Shown: positions 7,704 to 15,914, counted from the first letter of the stretch. The stretch is 64,000 nucleotides of DNA from Shewanella oneidensis MR-1 (GCF_000146165.2 NC_004347.2:2790001-2854000), one strand, 5' to 3'. Notes: a model not told the origin generated them from the letters alone. Numbers and translations: made by a program.

Positions 7704-8141
7704 ATGGCGAACTCAACCCCAACCAGCGCAAAGCATAATGCTGCTAACGAAGAGAACGGCGACTTTTTTGGTTACGACAATGTGACCTTAGAAGATGTAA
7801 CCCGTTTAGTGGAGGATGAGGATTCATCACGCTGGCCTGTGGCCATGAGCCAACTTTACCAATTGTTTAAACGCGATCTAGCGCGGCATGACGTTGATAC
7901 TAAGATTGCAATCAGCTTGCTCAATAGCATTTGCAAAGAGTTTGGCGGGGTGCAATTTTACTTGCCACGTGGTTGTCAGCTTGAAATAGAGATTATGAAT
8001 CTCTCTATTTGGCATGAGTTCAAAGGCGATAACGTTGAGGAGCTGGCGCGCAAGTACAATAAATCAATGCAGCATATCTGGCGGGTTATTGCTAAGATGC
8101 GAAGCCGCGAGATAAAAAATAGACAGCCTGAATTGTTTTAA
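7704..8141 (+). CDS. Mor/C-family transcription activator
   Basis: A 145-aa protein of the Mor family, which activates Mu middle (Mor) and late (C) promoters together with host RNA polymerase. The signature FGGVQFYLPRG at about 85-95 (dimerisation strand) and the HTH from NVEELARKYNKSMQHIWRVIAKMR at the C-terminus are present. The ATG at 7704 has AGGTG at a good distance. Only one such gene is seen in the window, so it may drive both middle and late transcription. A 19-bp sequence at its 3' end is repeated at 8370. Confidence 0.93.
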   Translation: MANSTPTSAKHNAANEENGDFFGYDNVTLEDVTRLVEDEDSSRWPVAMSQLYQLFKRDLARHDVDTKIAISLLNSICKEFGGVQFYLPRGCQLEIEIMNLSIWHEFKGDNVEELARKYNKSMQHIWRVIAKMRSREIKNRQPELF

Positions 8142-8388
8142 ATTTATGAGGATATAGATGATGACAAAAAAAGAACGAATAGCAATTCAGCGATCTATGG
8201 CTGAAGAAGCACTAGGTAAGCTAAAGGCGATTAGGCAACTTTGTGGTGCTGAAGACTCTTCAGATAGTAGTGATATGCAAGAGGTTGAAATTTGGACTAA
8301 TCGCATAAAAGAACTAGAAGATTGGTTATGGGGCGAAAGCCCGATAGCATAAAATGTATTTTAATGTATACAGCCTGAATTGTTTTAA
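8123..8388 (+). repeat. 19-bp direct repeats bracketing a small cargo gene
   Basis: ACAGCCTGAATTGTTTTAA occurs at 8123-8141 (end of the Mor-like gene, including its stop) and again without mismatch at 8370-8388. Between the copies is AT-rich DNA encoding only the 64-aa gene at 8161. This is the footprint expected of an insertion or duplication that copied the end of the activator gene. Confidence 0.9.
8161..8352 (+). CDS. small AT-rich cargo protein, unknown function
   Basis: A 63-64-aa highly charged helical protein ([17 protein letters not shown] start); the ATG at 8158 is equally possible, with GAGGATA upstream. It ends [14 protein letters not shown]. No family recognised. It lies inside the segment bounded by the 19-bp repeats, so it was probably acquired after the core phage genome. 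Confidence 0.55.
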   Translation: MTKKERIAIQRSMAEEALGKLKAIRQLCGAEDSSDSSDMQEVEIWTNRIKELEDWLWGESPIA

Positions 8389-8398
8389 GGATGAATGT

Positions 8399-8845
8399 AT
8401 GAAGAAGTTACTTTTATTGGCGGCATTGTTATCTGCACCAGTTGTTGCAAGTGAAACTGATTGGGTTAAAAACGAAGAGTTAAATGCATTTACCTCTGTT
8501 GATATTGTTAGTGGTAACATTACCGCAATGATAAAACCCCGCAGTAATGGAACATTAGGATTTGGGTTATTTCTTCCTTATGAAAAATGCTATGTTGCTG
8601 AATCTTATTCTGAGCCATTTGGGAGTTTAATTGTTGTTGGTGCTTATCAAGATTTTAAATTGCAATGCTTAGATAAAAATAAAGCCGTTATTTTCCCAGA
8701 TGAAAGTGTTACTAGCATGATTATTGATGCATTAATAGATAATGGTAATGTTTGTGTTACGCTTGACGCCACGGGCGAAGCAATGAAAATGTGCTTTTCA
8801 GGTAAAGGTGTAAAAGAAATTAAAGCGTCAGCAGGCAAGCAATAA
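8399..8845 (+). CDS. exported phage cargo protein, unknown function
   Basis: A 148-aa protein with a clear Sec signal peptide (MKKLLLLAALLSAPVVASE, cleavage expected after VAS or VAA-like site near residue 18). The mature part has about four cysteines that could form disulfides in the periplasm. AT-rich like the preceding gene. It is followed by a strong terminator. A secreted cargo protein next to the lysis genes might modify the cell envelope of the lysogen, but this is only inferred from position. Confidence 0.7.
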   Translation: MKKLLLLAALLSAPVVASETDWVKNEELNAFTSVDIVSGNITAMIKPRSNGTLGFGLFLPYEKCYVAESYSEPFGSLIVVGAYQDFKLQCLDKNKAVIFPDESVTSMIIDALIDNGNVCVTLDATGEAMKMCFSGKGVKEIKASAGKQ

Positions 8846-8880
8846 CAACAATCAAGGTTATTTTATAAAGCTCAACCATT

Positions 8881-8921
8881 AAAGCACAATCCGATTAGGT
8901 TATTAATCAGGTTGTGCTTTT
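8881..8921 (+). terminator. intrinsic terminator before the lysis genes
   Basis: AAAGCACAA-TCCGATTA at 8881 pairs with TAATCAGG-TTGTGCTTTT ending at 8921, with one or two bulges, and ends in TTTTA. It closes the cargo genes. Its last base touches the ATG proposed for the endolysin, so that start is doubtful. Confidence 0.8.
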
Positions 8922-9512
8922 ATGTTTTCATCCTCTGCACTTTCTTATATCAATGGGTTTTGTTTTTCGACTGCGGGTTACTCGCCTGAGTTCTGCCATG
9001 CAGTGCGCTTTGTGCTGATTGAAGAAGGCGCACTTAATCAAGACGGCACACCCAAGCCAAACCTTGGATATGTAAACGACCCAAAAGATAAAGGCGGCGA
9101 AACCAAGGGCGGCATTAGTAAACGCGCTTTCCCCAATATCGATATTGCTGCACTGACACTCGATGGCATTGTTGCGCTGTATCACCGCTACTTTTGGAAG
9201 CCTGCCTACTGTCAAGATTGGCCCGCATCGGTGGCGCTATATACCTTTGATGCCGCAGTACAGCATGGCGTAACCAATGCGCTATTAATGCTGCAAGAAA
9301 TCGCTGGCACCAAAGCCGATGGCAAGGTTGGCCCCGCCACTCGCAACGCCGTTAACTCCGCTGATAAAGAATATTTGTGTGCCCGTTATGGCTTGCGCCG
9401 TGCGCGTTTTTATGCCCGTATCATCAAAAAGGACACTTCGCAAACCCGCTTTATTGAGGGCTGGCATAACCGCTTAGTGAACCTCACCAATGCCGCATGG
9501 GAGCTGCAATAA
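8922..9512 (+). CDS. GH108-type phage endolysin (muramidase) with C-terminal peptidoglycan-binding domain
   Basis: Degrades host peptidoglycan at lysis. Glycoside hydrolase family 108 features: FCHAVRFVLIEEG with the likely catalytic Glu, then YVNDPKDKGGETKGGISK, and a C-terminal PG_binding_3-like domain (KADGKVGPATRNAVN). Up to 196 aa from the ATG at 8922. That ATG lies at the foot of a terminator and has no clear ribosome site; the conserved domain begins only at about residue 24, so the true start may be a downstream GTG (9003) or another codon. No signal peptide or SAR domain is convincing, so export depends on the holin. Confidence 0.88.
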   Translation: MFSSSALSYINGFCFSTAGYSPEFCHAVRFVLIEEGALNQDGTPKPNLGYVNDPKDKGGETKGGISKRAFPNIDIAALTLDGIVALYHRYFWKPAYCQDWPASVALYTFDAAVQHGVTNALLMLQEIAGTKADGKVGPATRNAVNSADKEYLCARYGLRRARFYARIIKKDTSQTRFIEGWHNRLVNLTNAAWELQ

Positions 9513-9772
9513 TGGGCAGCAACTGGGAATACGCAAAAACCAAAGGGCGCGCTATGCGCCTTAATGCTGAGCTGGCCGCATACCACACTGGCGAGCCTGT
9601 CACTCAACCACCGTTCTTTAGCCATTGCGGCACTATGCAATCGTACTTTAATCGCGGTTGGCATGGCGTAACGCAGTGCGATATCCGCATTCATCTTGAT
9701 AAAAACATTGTGCCAACCGGCACGGACAAACTATCCAAACTTAGGAGCTTACGAGCATGTCACTCCCTTTAA
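9512..9772 (+). CDS. small Rmf/CrpP-like protein
   Basis: An 86-aa protein whose ATG overlaps the endolysin stop. The pattern AAYHTGEPVTQPPFFSHC followed by FNRGWHG resembles the small Rmf/CrpP family (ribosome modulation factor and phage relatives: A-x(2)-G...P(F/Y)...W-x-GW). The match is by eye and weak. If real it could modulate ribosomes late in infection. It overlaps the holin gene by 16 bases. Confidence 0.5.
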   Translation: MGSNWEYAKTKGRAMRLNAELAAYHTGEPVTQPPFFSHCGTMQSYFNRGWHGVTQCDIRIHLDKNIVPTGTDKLSKLRSLRACHSL

Positions 9773-10365
9773 TTATGGCCGTTGCACAAATGGCTATGCA
9801 GGTTGGCCCTGCTGCAATCCGTGGTATTTCATCCCTCTTTGGTGGCAGTGAAACTGCTGAAAAAATCGCGGGTATGGTTGAGCAAGTTGATGATGTAATT
9901 GGCTTAAGCAGTGAGCAAAAAGAAATTGCGCTGACTCGTAAAATGCAAACGCTATCACCCGAGTCCATGGTAGAGCTTGAGCGCATTAAGGTGGAGATGG
10001 AAAAGGAAATCACCCGTCGCCAAGAGCTAACGCTTAACGACAAACAAGCCGAGCAGTTACAAACCCAAGAGACCATTCGCGGTGGCGACAAAGCCGAAAA
10101 TCCTTACATTCGTATCACTCGGCCGCTGATGGCGCGTCAATCCATGTGGGCGGTAATGCTGTACTGCTTTTTGATGGAAGCCTTACATGCCTTTGGCTAT
10201 GGCGTTGGCGTAGATGTATCAGTAGCGGCTTTACTCTCAAGCCCAGCATGGGCCTATCTCGGTTTGCGTACCCTCGACGGCTTTGCGCCGCACCCCAAAA
10301 GCAGCGGACAAAAGACCATTGGCGCATTGGTGAGCTTAGGCAGCAACTTAATTAAGAGACGTTAA
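9757..10365 (+). CDS. 3-TM holin-like protein
   Basis: A 202-aa protein resembling the 'holin of three TMs' family found in gene transfer agents and Mu-like phages. An N-terminal hydrophobic/amphipathic segment (LPLIMAVAQMAMQVG) is followed by a charged helical middle. Two hydrophobic C-terminal segments follow at about 130-172 (MWAVMLYCFLMEALHAFGYG and VAALLSSPAWAYLGLRTL). Its position beside the endolysin supports a lysis role. Confidence 0.75.
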   Translation: MSLPLIMAVAQMAMQVGPAAIRGISSLFGGSETAEKIAGMVEQVDDVIGLSSEQKEIALTRKMQTLSPESMVELERIKVEMEKEITRRQELTLNDKQAEQLQTQETIRGGDKAENPYIRITRPLMARQSMWAVMLYCFLMEALHAFGYGVGVDVSVAALLSSPAWAYLGLRTLDGFAPHPKSSGQKTIGALVSLGSNLIKRR

Positions 10366-10580
10366 TGATTGACCAGTTTGATCGTGCTCAAGAAGTCGAG
10401 CAGCAATTTAGGGATAACGCCTTATCGCGCCAGCGTAAACACAAAGTTGAGCAACCGGATATTAATAACAAAGGCGAGCGCTGTTGCCTTGATTGTGGCG
10501 TTGTTATCGAAGCTAGGAGGTTAGTTTTTATGCCTACCGCAGTGCGTTGTGTTGAATGCCAAACGGCTAAGGAACGCTAA
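10365..10580 (+). CDS. DksA/TraR-type four-cysteine zinc finger protein
   Basis: A 71-aa protein with ERCCLDCGVVIEARRL and VRCVECQ, forming the C4 finger of the TraR/DksA family; the DksA coiled coil is shortened as in F-plasmid TraR. TraR binds the RNA polymerase secondary channel and mimics ppGpp/DksA. A phage copy here could bias host transcription in late infection. It overlaps both neighbours by one base. Confidence 0.85.
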   Translation: MIDQFDRAQEVEQQFRDNALSRQRKHKVEQPDINNKGERCCLDCGVVIEARRLVFMPTAVRCVECQTAKER

Positions 10581-10882
10581 TGGAAATTTGGCTTAAGACG
10601 TATTGGCCAATGGTATGGGCGGGGCTTTCGACCTCGGGCGTGGTGATACTTGCGCTGTTGTCGAAGACCTACGCCAAACGTGAAGACTTGGCCAAGGTTG
10701 AAAAAAAAGTGGATGAACTCAAAGCGCAGGTGGACAGCTTACCCACACAAAAACAAATGTCTGATCTTATGATCGAATTAGCTAATACGCGGGGTGAAAT
10801 TAAAGAACTCAGGGCAAATATTCAGCCAGTCGAACACCTCGCAAGACTGCTATTAGAACAACGTTTAAAGGATGATAAATAG
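10580..10882 (+). CDS. DUF2730 family protein (Mu gp25-like)
   Basis: A 100-aa protein with one N-terminal membrane segment (WPMVWAGLSTSGVVILALLS) and a coiled-coil tail rich in Lys/Glu. This is the layout of the DUF2730 family located at the Mu gp25 position between lysis and packaging genes. It is often suspected of a spanin- or lysis-related role, which is not established. Confidence 0.8.
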   Translation: MEIWLKTYWPMVWAGLSTSGVVILALLSKTYAKREDLAKVEKKVDELKAQVDSLPTQKQMSDLMIELANTRGEIKELRANIQPVEHLARLLLEQRLKDDK

Positions 10883-10890
10883 GGGTTTAT

Positions 10891-11181
10891 ATGTCATTTA
10901 AAGAGCTATTAATCGAAGACCAGCGCCTAGTGATCTTACGCTCTTTGCGTGAGATGCCAGCCTATGAAGCCAACGAGTCTATTGTAGATTGTTGCCTTGA
11001 GTCCTACGGCCATAACATTAGCCGCGACCAAGTACGCACCCATTTGGCTTGGCTTGAAGAACAAGGGCTGATCACTATTCGTAAATTAGACGATTACAAA
11101 ATTGCCCGCTTAACTGGCCGTGGTGAAGATGTGGCCACAGGCCAAGCTACCGTGCCAGGTGTTAAACGCCCGCGGGCTTAA
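10891..11181 (+). CDS. Mu gp26-like winged-helix protein
   Basis: A 96-aa protein that looks like the phage family sometimes named VpaChn25_0724-like. A winged helix is visible (SRDQVRTHLAWLEEQGLITI). It lies between the gp25-like and gp27-like genes as in Mu. Possibly a small regulatory or packaging accessory protein. Confidence 0.78.
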   Translation: MSFKELLIEDQRLVILRSLREMPAYEANESIVDCCLESYGHNISRDQVRTHLAWLEEQGLITIRKLDDYKIARLTGRGEDVATGQATVPGVKRPRA

Positions 11182-11190
11182 GGGGGCTGT

Positions 11191-11772
11191 ATGCAAGTGT
11201 CAAGTACTCGTAAGTCAAAGGTCAATTTACTGCCGCAGGAAATCCGCGATCAACTGCATGCGTTGCTGCGCAGTGGCACCATGCATCAAAAGGATATCCT
11301 CGAAGCCGTTAATCAAATGATTGACGAAGCTGGCCTTGGTGAAGATGCCAAACTTAGCCGCACCGGCTTTAATCGCTTTGCGAAAAAGTTTGAGCAAGTG
11401 GGCGAACGTATTCGCCAAAGCCGTGAAGTGGCCGAGGTCTGGACCGCCAAGTTAGGCCAAGCGCCGACATCTGATGTGGGCAAGCTGCTGCAAGAGTTCG
11501 TGCGCACCATGGCCTTTGAAACATCGATGAAGATGATGGACGCCGCAGACCAAGAGGATGCCGAACCCATATCACCCAAAGCCCTTGGGCAACTGGCGCT
11601 GGTCGTGCAACGGATTGAAGCCGCAGCCATGTCGAGTATTAAGGTTGAAAAAGAAATCCGCAGTGCCTTTGCAGCCGAGGCCGCAACTAAGGTTGAGCAG
11701 ATTGTAAAACAGGCGGGGATCTCAGCTGAAACCGCTATTGATATTAAAAACCAAATCTTGGGGATTGCGTAA
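11191..11772 (+). CDS. DUF3486 family protein (Mu gp27-like, probable small terminase)
   Basis: A 193-aa protein of the DUF3486/gp27 family. It has an N-terminal HTH-like region (LLPQEIRDQLHALLRSGT, then TGFNRFAKKFE) and a long helical C-terminal region, consistent with a small terminase subunit that recognises phage ends for headful packaging. GGGGGC lies before the ATG. The ATG of the Acb2-like gene overlaps its stop. Confidence 0.88.
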   Translation: MQVSSTRKSKVNLLPQEIRDQLHALLRSGTMHQKDILEAVNQMIDEAGLGEDAKLSRTGFNRFAKKFEQVGERIRQSREVAEVWTAKLGQAPTSDVGKLLQEFVRTMAFETSMKMMDAADQEDAEPISPKALGQLALVVQRIEAAAMSSIKVEKEIRSAFAAEAATKVEQIVKQAGISAETAIDIKNQILGIA

Positions 11773-11966
11773 TGTTTAAACCAACAACAATTGAATTTTT
11801 TAAGTACCAACATTTACCAGCTCATTTGCAAGCGGTAAGTAAACCTTTTGCTGAGCTTGCTGAGACCTTAGCTAATGAGTTGCCAGAAAATGAAGAAAGC
11901 CAAATGGCTATGAGAAAGTTGCTTGAAGCTAAAGATTGTGCTGTTCGTGCATTGTTGGTGAGGTAG
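11772..11966 (+). CDS. Acb2/Tad1-like protein, possible anti-CBASS cyclic-nucleotide sponge
   Basis: A 64-aa helical protein inserted between gp27 and the large terminase. It reads F-x-Y-x(2)-LP near residues 10-16, then F-x-ELA-x(2)-LANELPENEE, then a closing helix with KLLEAKDCAVRALL. This is the hairpin pattern I associate with the Acb2/Tad1 domain, where two helices per subunit form a hexamer that traps cyclic di- and trinucleotides and so blocks CBASS. Acb2 genes are known from Mu-like Pseudomonas phages near structural genes. The call rests on pattern memory; small phage helical proteins can look alike. Its start overlaps the gp27 stop, so it is expressed with late genes. Confidence 0.65.
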   Translation: MFKPTTIEFFKYQHLPAHLQAVSKPFAELAETLANELPENEESQMAMRKLLEAKDCAVRALLVR

Positions 11967-11968
11967 TT

Positions 11969-13528
11969 ATGAACTACGAGTTCCGCGAACAAGATGTACT
12001 GCTGCCCTATCAAAAGCGTTGGATTGCTGATGAATCGCCGCTCAAGATCGCTGAAAAAAGCCGACGTACAGGTATCACTTGGGCAGAGGCTGCGGACGCT
12101 GCATTAACAGCATCTAAGTCTAAAGCTGCTGGCGGGACTCACCATTTTTATGTTGGCTCTAATAAAGAAATGGCGCGGGAGTTTATTGATGCTGTGGCCA
12201 TGTGGGCCAAGGCATTTAACTATGCTGCCCAAGATGTGCAAGAAGAAGTGTTTCTTGATGAAGATGGCAACAAAGAGATCCTAACTTTTGTTGTGTACTT
12301 TGCCTCGGGCTTTAAGGTGCAAGCGCTATCCAGTAACCCGTCAAACTTACGGGGTATGCAGGGTAATGTGACCATCGACGAAGCCGCATTCCACGAGCGC
12401 TTAGCCGAAGTACTTAAAGCCGCATTAGCGTTAACCATGTGGGGCGCAAAGGTGCGCTTAATCTCAACCCATAACGGCGTTGAGAACCTATTTAATCAGC
12501 TGGTTAATGATTCCCGTGCAGGTAAAAAGCGTTACTCGATCCATACCATCACCCTTGATGATGCCTGCCGTGACGGCTTATATAAGCGCATTTGCCAAGT
12601 CAAGGGTAAGACATGGACACAAGCAGAAGAAGACCAATGGAAAGCAGGCTTACTTAAAGATACCGCTACCGAAGAAGACGCATTAGAGGAATATTACTGC
12701 GTACCCAAAAGCGGCGGTGGGGCCTATATCCCACGCGGCCTACGTGAACGAGCAGCTGTGCTTAATGTGCCAGTGCTACGTTTTAATGGCTCTACCACAT
12801 TTAATCAGGCGAGCGAATTTGCGCGAATTGGTGAGATGCAAGAATGGCTAGAGCGTGAAGTTGCCCCAGTACTTTCAGAGCTACCCACTAACTTGCGCCA
12901 TGCGCTTGGGGAAGACTTTGCCCGCAGTGGTGACTTAACGGTTTATGCGCCCATAACAGTGCATGACAATACCACTCGTGCGGTACCGTTTTTAGTTGAA
13001 CTTAAAAACGTACCGTTTAAGCAGCAAGAGCAAGCGCTGTATTACATTTGCGATCGCTTGCCTAGGCGTGATGGTATCTACCTCGATGCGCGGGGTAACG
13101 GCCAGTACTTAGCCGAGCAAGCCCATTATAAATATGGCGCTGAGGTAGTGGAGGTCATGCTGTCGGTGGCGTTCTACCGCGAGAACATGCCGCGCTTTAA
13201 AGCCGCCTTTGAAGATAATGAGTTGCTGCTACCCAAGCATGAGGACGTGATTACCGACCTTGGGCAAATTCAACTTTATCGCGGTGTGCCGAGTATCGAT
13301 GATAGCCGCACCACTGGCAGCGATGGCAATAAGCGCCACGGTGATAGCGCGGTGGCGATCTTCTTAGCCTTTTTGGCATCTAAAGCCGATATCACCCGCT
13401 ACGAACTGCACACGATTAAAGCTGATGTTGACGAAAACCATTGCCGCTTTTTTGGTACCGCCGCCGAGAACAACCGTTTTGATGATATGGCCACGCACGA
13501 TATGCGCGGCAAAGGGATAAGACTATGA
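11969..13528 (+). CDS. phage terminase large subunit (Mu gp28-like)
   Basis: A 519-aa ATPase/nuclease that packages DNA into the prohead. Walker A-like SRRTGITW at 31-38 and Walker B VTIDEAAF with DEAA at 136-139 are present. A C-terminal RNase H-like nuclease follows, with GEDFARSGD and YLDARGNG as likely metal-binding acidic clusters. The ATG at 11969 follows GAGGTAG; an upstream in-frame start lies inside the preceding gene. The 3' end overlaps the portal gene by 4 bases. Confidence 0.94.
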   Translation: MNYEFREQDVLLPYQKRWIADESPLKIAEKSRRTGITWAEAADAALTASKSKAAGGTHHFYVGSNKEMAREFIDAVAMWAKAFNYAAQDVQEEVFLDEDGNKEILTFVVYFASGFKVQALSSNPSNLRGMQGNVTIDEAAFHERLAEVLKAALALTMWGAKVRLISTHNGVENLFNQLVNDSRAGKKRYSIHTITLDDACRDGLYKRICQVKGKTWTQAEEDQWKAGLLKDTATEEDALEEYYCVPKSGGGAYIPRGLRERAAVLNVPVLRFNGSTTFNQASEFARIGEMQEWLEREVAPVLSELPTNLRHALGEDFARSGDLTVYAPITVHDNTTRAVPFLVELKNVPFKQQEQALYYICDRLPRRDGIYLDARGNGQYLAEQAHYKYGAEVVEVMLSVAFYRENMPRFKAAFEDNELLLPKHEDVITDLGQIQLYRGVPSIDDSRTTGSDGNKRHGDSAVAIFLAFLASKADITRYELHTIKADVDENHCRFFGTAAENNRFDDMATHDMRGKGIRL

Positions 13529-15090
13529 GCGCCATTATTGACCCATCAACAGGCAAGCCATTTAAAGCCGATAAGCAGATCATGGGTGAGGATATTGCCC
13601 GCGCTTATACCACGGGCATTCGTAACCCACGGCCTACAAGCGTGGCATCTACAATCACGCCACAGCGTTTGGCGGGTGTGCTGCGCTCAGTTATAGATGG
13701 TAACGATCCTGAAGCCTATATGACGCTGGCAGAGGAAATTGAAGAGCGCGACTTACACTATGCCGCCCAGCTGCGCACCCGCAAGTTTGCCGTGGCGGCA
13801 ATAACGCCAACGGTTGAAGCGGCCAGTGATGATGCCATCGATGTACTGATGGCAGAACGCGCCCGCGAGATCATCAACGATGACCAAATCCCTGAGCTTT
13901 TTTTCGACTTGCTTGATGGCCTAGGCAAAGGCTTAGCCGTGGTGCAAATCCTGTGGGATACCAAATCAACCCCATGGAAACCGCAAGACTACAAATGGGT
14001 AGACCCGCGCTACCTACGCCAAGACCAACAAACGCTTGAACAGATTTTATTAATCAGTGAAGACGCACCAATGGGCGCGGAGCTTGAGCCTTATAAATTT
14101 ATCATTCATACGCCCCGTTCAAAGTCTGGCAGCGTATGGCGCAATGGTTTAGCGCGGCTTGTGGCAGTGATGTATATGCTTAAGTCATTTACGGTTCGCG
14201 ATTGGTGGGCCTTTGCCGAAGTGTTTGGCGTGCCGGTGCGTGTAGGTAAGTATGGCGCCAATGCCAGCGAATCAGATATCAGCACTTTGATTAATGCGAT
14301 TGGCCGAATCGCCAGTGATGCCGGAGCGGTAATCCCCGAGTCGATGAAACTGGAACTGATCGAAACTGCCAAGGGCAATGGCGGCGATACCCTATTTGAA
14401 AATATGGCCCGTTGGTGCGATGAGCAAATCAGTAAGGCGGTCCTTGGCCAAACCATGACCGCCGATAACGGCAGCTCACAATCGCAAGCTACAGTTCACA
14501 ATGAAGTGCGGATCGATATTGCTAAGTGGGATGCGCGCCAGCTTGAAGCCTCAATCAACGAGTACTTGATTAAGCCCTATATCATCCTGAACTGGGGCGA
14601 GCAGCTGCGCTATCCCAAGGTACGAATTAAGGTACCAGAGCCAGAAGATCTACAGCTGCTGGTTAATAGTCTGACTCCATTAATTGACCGTGGGCTTAAA
14701 GTTAGCGCCTCAGAAATGGCAGATAAGCTTGGCTTGGGTACCGTTGATGCTGATGAAGATATTTTGCTACCGTTCCAAACCGTTGGTATTCAGGCTATGC
14801 CCACCGCATTAAACCGCGCCAACAGCCAAACGATTGCCATTAACCAAGTGCGCAATACGGCAGAACGCGAGATTGATAATCTGGCCAACGAGGCGATGGG
14901 CGAATGGGAGCAAGTGGCCGAAGAGTTTATGAACCCGATTATTGACCTTGCCAACAAGTCAGCTAGCTATGACGAGTTCGCCGCAGGTTTACCAGCGTTG
15001 CAACAGCAGCTGGGCGCGGAACAGTTTATTGCGCAAATGGCGCAATATATGTTTCAGCTACGTGGCCTAGGAGATGCGCAAGATGGCTGA
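13525..15090 (+). CDS. DUF935 portal protein (Mu gp29-like)
   Basis: A 521-aa protein of the DUF935 family, the portal ring through which DNA enters the head. Typical features are LAGVLRSVIDGNDPEAYMTL near 50, a GxxMTADNGSSQSQATVHNE-like stretch near 310 and a helical C-terminus. Length is typical of the family (about 510 aa). It starts within the terminase stop. Confidence 0.94.
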   Translation: MSAIIDPSTGKPFKADKQIMGEDIARAYTTGIRNPRPTSVASTITPQRLAGVLRSVIDGNDPEAYMTLAEEIEERDLHYAAQLRTRKFAVAAITPTVEAASDDAIDVLMAERAREIINDDQIPELFFDLLDGLGKGLAVVQILWDTKSTPWKPQDYKWVDPRYLRQDQQTLEQILLISEDAPMGAELEPYKFIIHTPRSKSGSVWRNGLARLVAVMYMLKSFTVRDWWAFAEVFGVPVRVGKYGANASESDISTLINAIGRIASDAGAVIPESMKLELIETAKGNGGDTLFENMARWCDEQISKAVLGQTMTADNGSSQSQATVHNEVRIDIAKWDARQLEASINEYLIKPYIILNWGEQLRYPKVRIKVPEPEDLQLLVNSLTPLIDRGLKVSASEMADKLGLGTVDADEDILLPFQTVGIQAMPTALNRANSQTIAINQVRNTAEREIDNLANEAMGEWEQVAEEFMNPIIDLANKSASYDEFAAGLPALQQQLGAEQFIAQMAQYMFQLRGLGDAQDG

Positions 15091-15862
15091 TCCATTAGTC
15101 CCCAAGGAGGCGCTTGAATGGTTTAAAAGTAAAGGCATTAAGCCTGGCTTCGACTACCGCGATGTATGGAAGGAAGAACAAGCCAATGCGTTTACCGTGG
15201 CCAAGATGCTAAATGCCGATTTACTGGTTGAGGTTAAGCAGCTGGTTGAAGATGCCATTGGCCAAGGCCAAACCTTTGAGCAGTTCCGCGATATCCTTAA
15301 ACCGCTGCTCGTTAAGTCGGGTTGGTGGGGCGTGCAGACCATGCAAGATCCATTAACCGACGAAACCAAGCTAGTGCAACTTGGTAGCGAAGGCCGCATC
15401 AAAACCATTTATAAAACCAACATGCGCACCGCTCGCAGCGCTGGCCAGTGGGAACGAATCCAGCGCACTAAGCGCACTATGCCTTATTTGCTGTATCAAC
15501 TGGGGCCAAGCGAGCAGCACCGCATCGAGCACTTAAAATGGAATAACACCTTGTTGCCTGCTGATGATCCATGGTGGGATGTGCATATGACGCCCAACGG
15601 TTGGGGCTGCAAATGTTGGATACGGCAAGTATCACAGTATGAAGCCGATAAACTTATCGCCGCAGGCACAGTTAAAACCACAGTACCCGCCAGCAAAAAC
15701 AAGCAATGGGTAAACCGTCGCACCGGCGAAGTTGAAGTACTGCCGGAAGGAATTGATCCAGGATGGAACTATAACCCAGGTAAAAACCGTGAAAAGATGT
15801 TAGCCGCCGACCTCGCTTTAAAAGAGTCGCGAATGCGTCAAACGCTCGCTAACGGCTCTTAA
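15083..15862 (+). CDS. phage minor head protein F (Mu gp30-like, SPP1 gp7 domain)
   Basis: A 259-aa protein with the phage Mu F / SPP1 gp7 morphogenesis domain, recognised by IYKTNMRTARSAGQW and the C-terminal GWGCKCWIRQVS block with HIEHLKWN-like upstream residues. It is a minor capsid component. The ATG at 15083 is favoured because AGGAG at 15069 is 9 bases away; the ATG at 15074 would touch it. Mu F is longer because it carries an extra C-terminal domain that is absent here. Confidence 0.9.
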   Translation: MADPLVPKEALEWFKSKGIKPGFDYRDVWKEEQANAFTVAKMLNADLLVEVKQLVEDAIGQGQTFEQFRDILKPLLVKSGWWGVQTMQDPLTDETKLVQLGSEGRIKTIYKTNMRTARSAGQWERIQRTKRTMPYLLYQLGPSEQHRIEHLKWNNTLLPADDPWWDVHMTPNGWGCKCWIRQVSQYEADKLIAAGTVKTTVPASKNKQWVNRRTGEVEVLPEGIDPGWNYNPGKNREKMLAADLALKESRMRQTLANGS

Positions 15863-15914
15863 TTTAAAATCCTTACGATGTTACTCACAAAAAAGGTTAA
15901 ACAAACCTGACGCG

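Noticed and set aside
15895..15902. GGTTAAAC as another unit of the periodic array
   Set aside because: It is out of phase (20 rather than 22 bases from the next unit).
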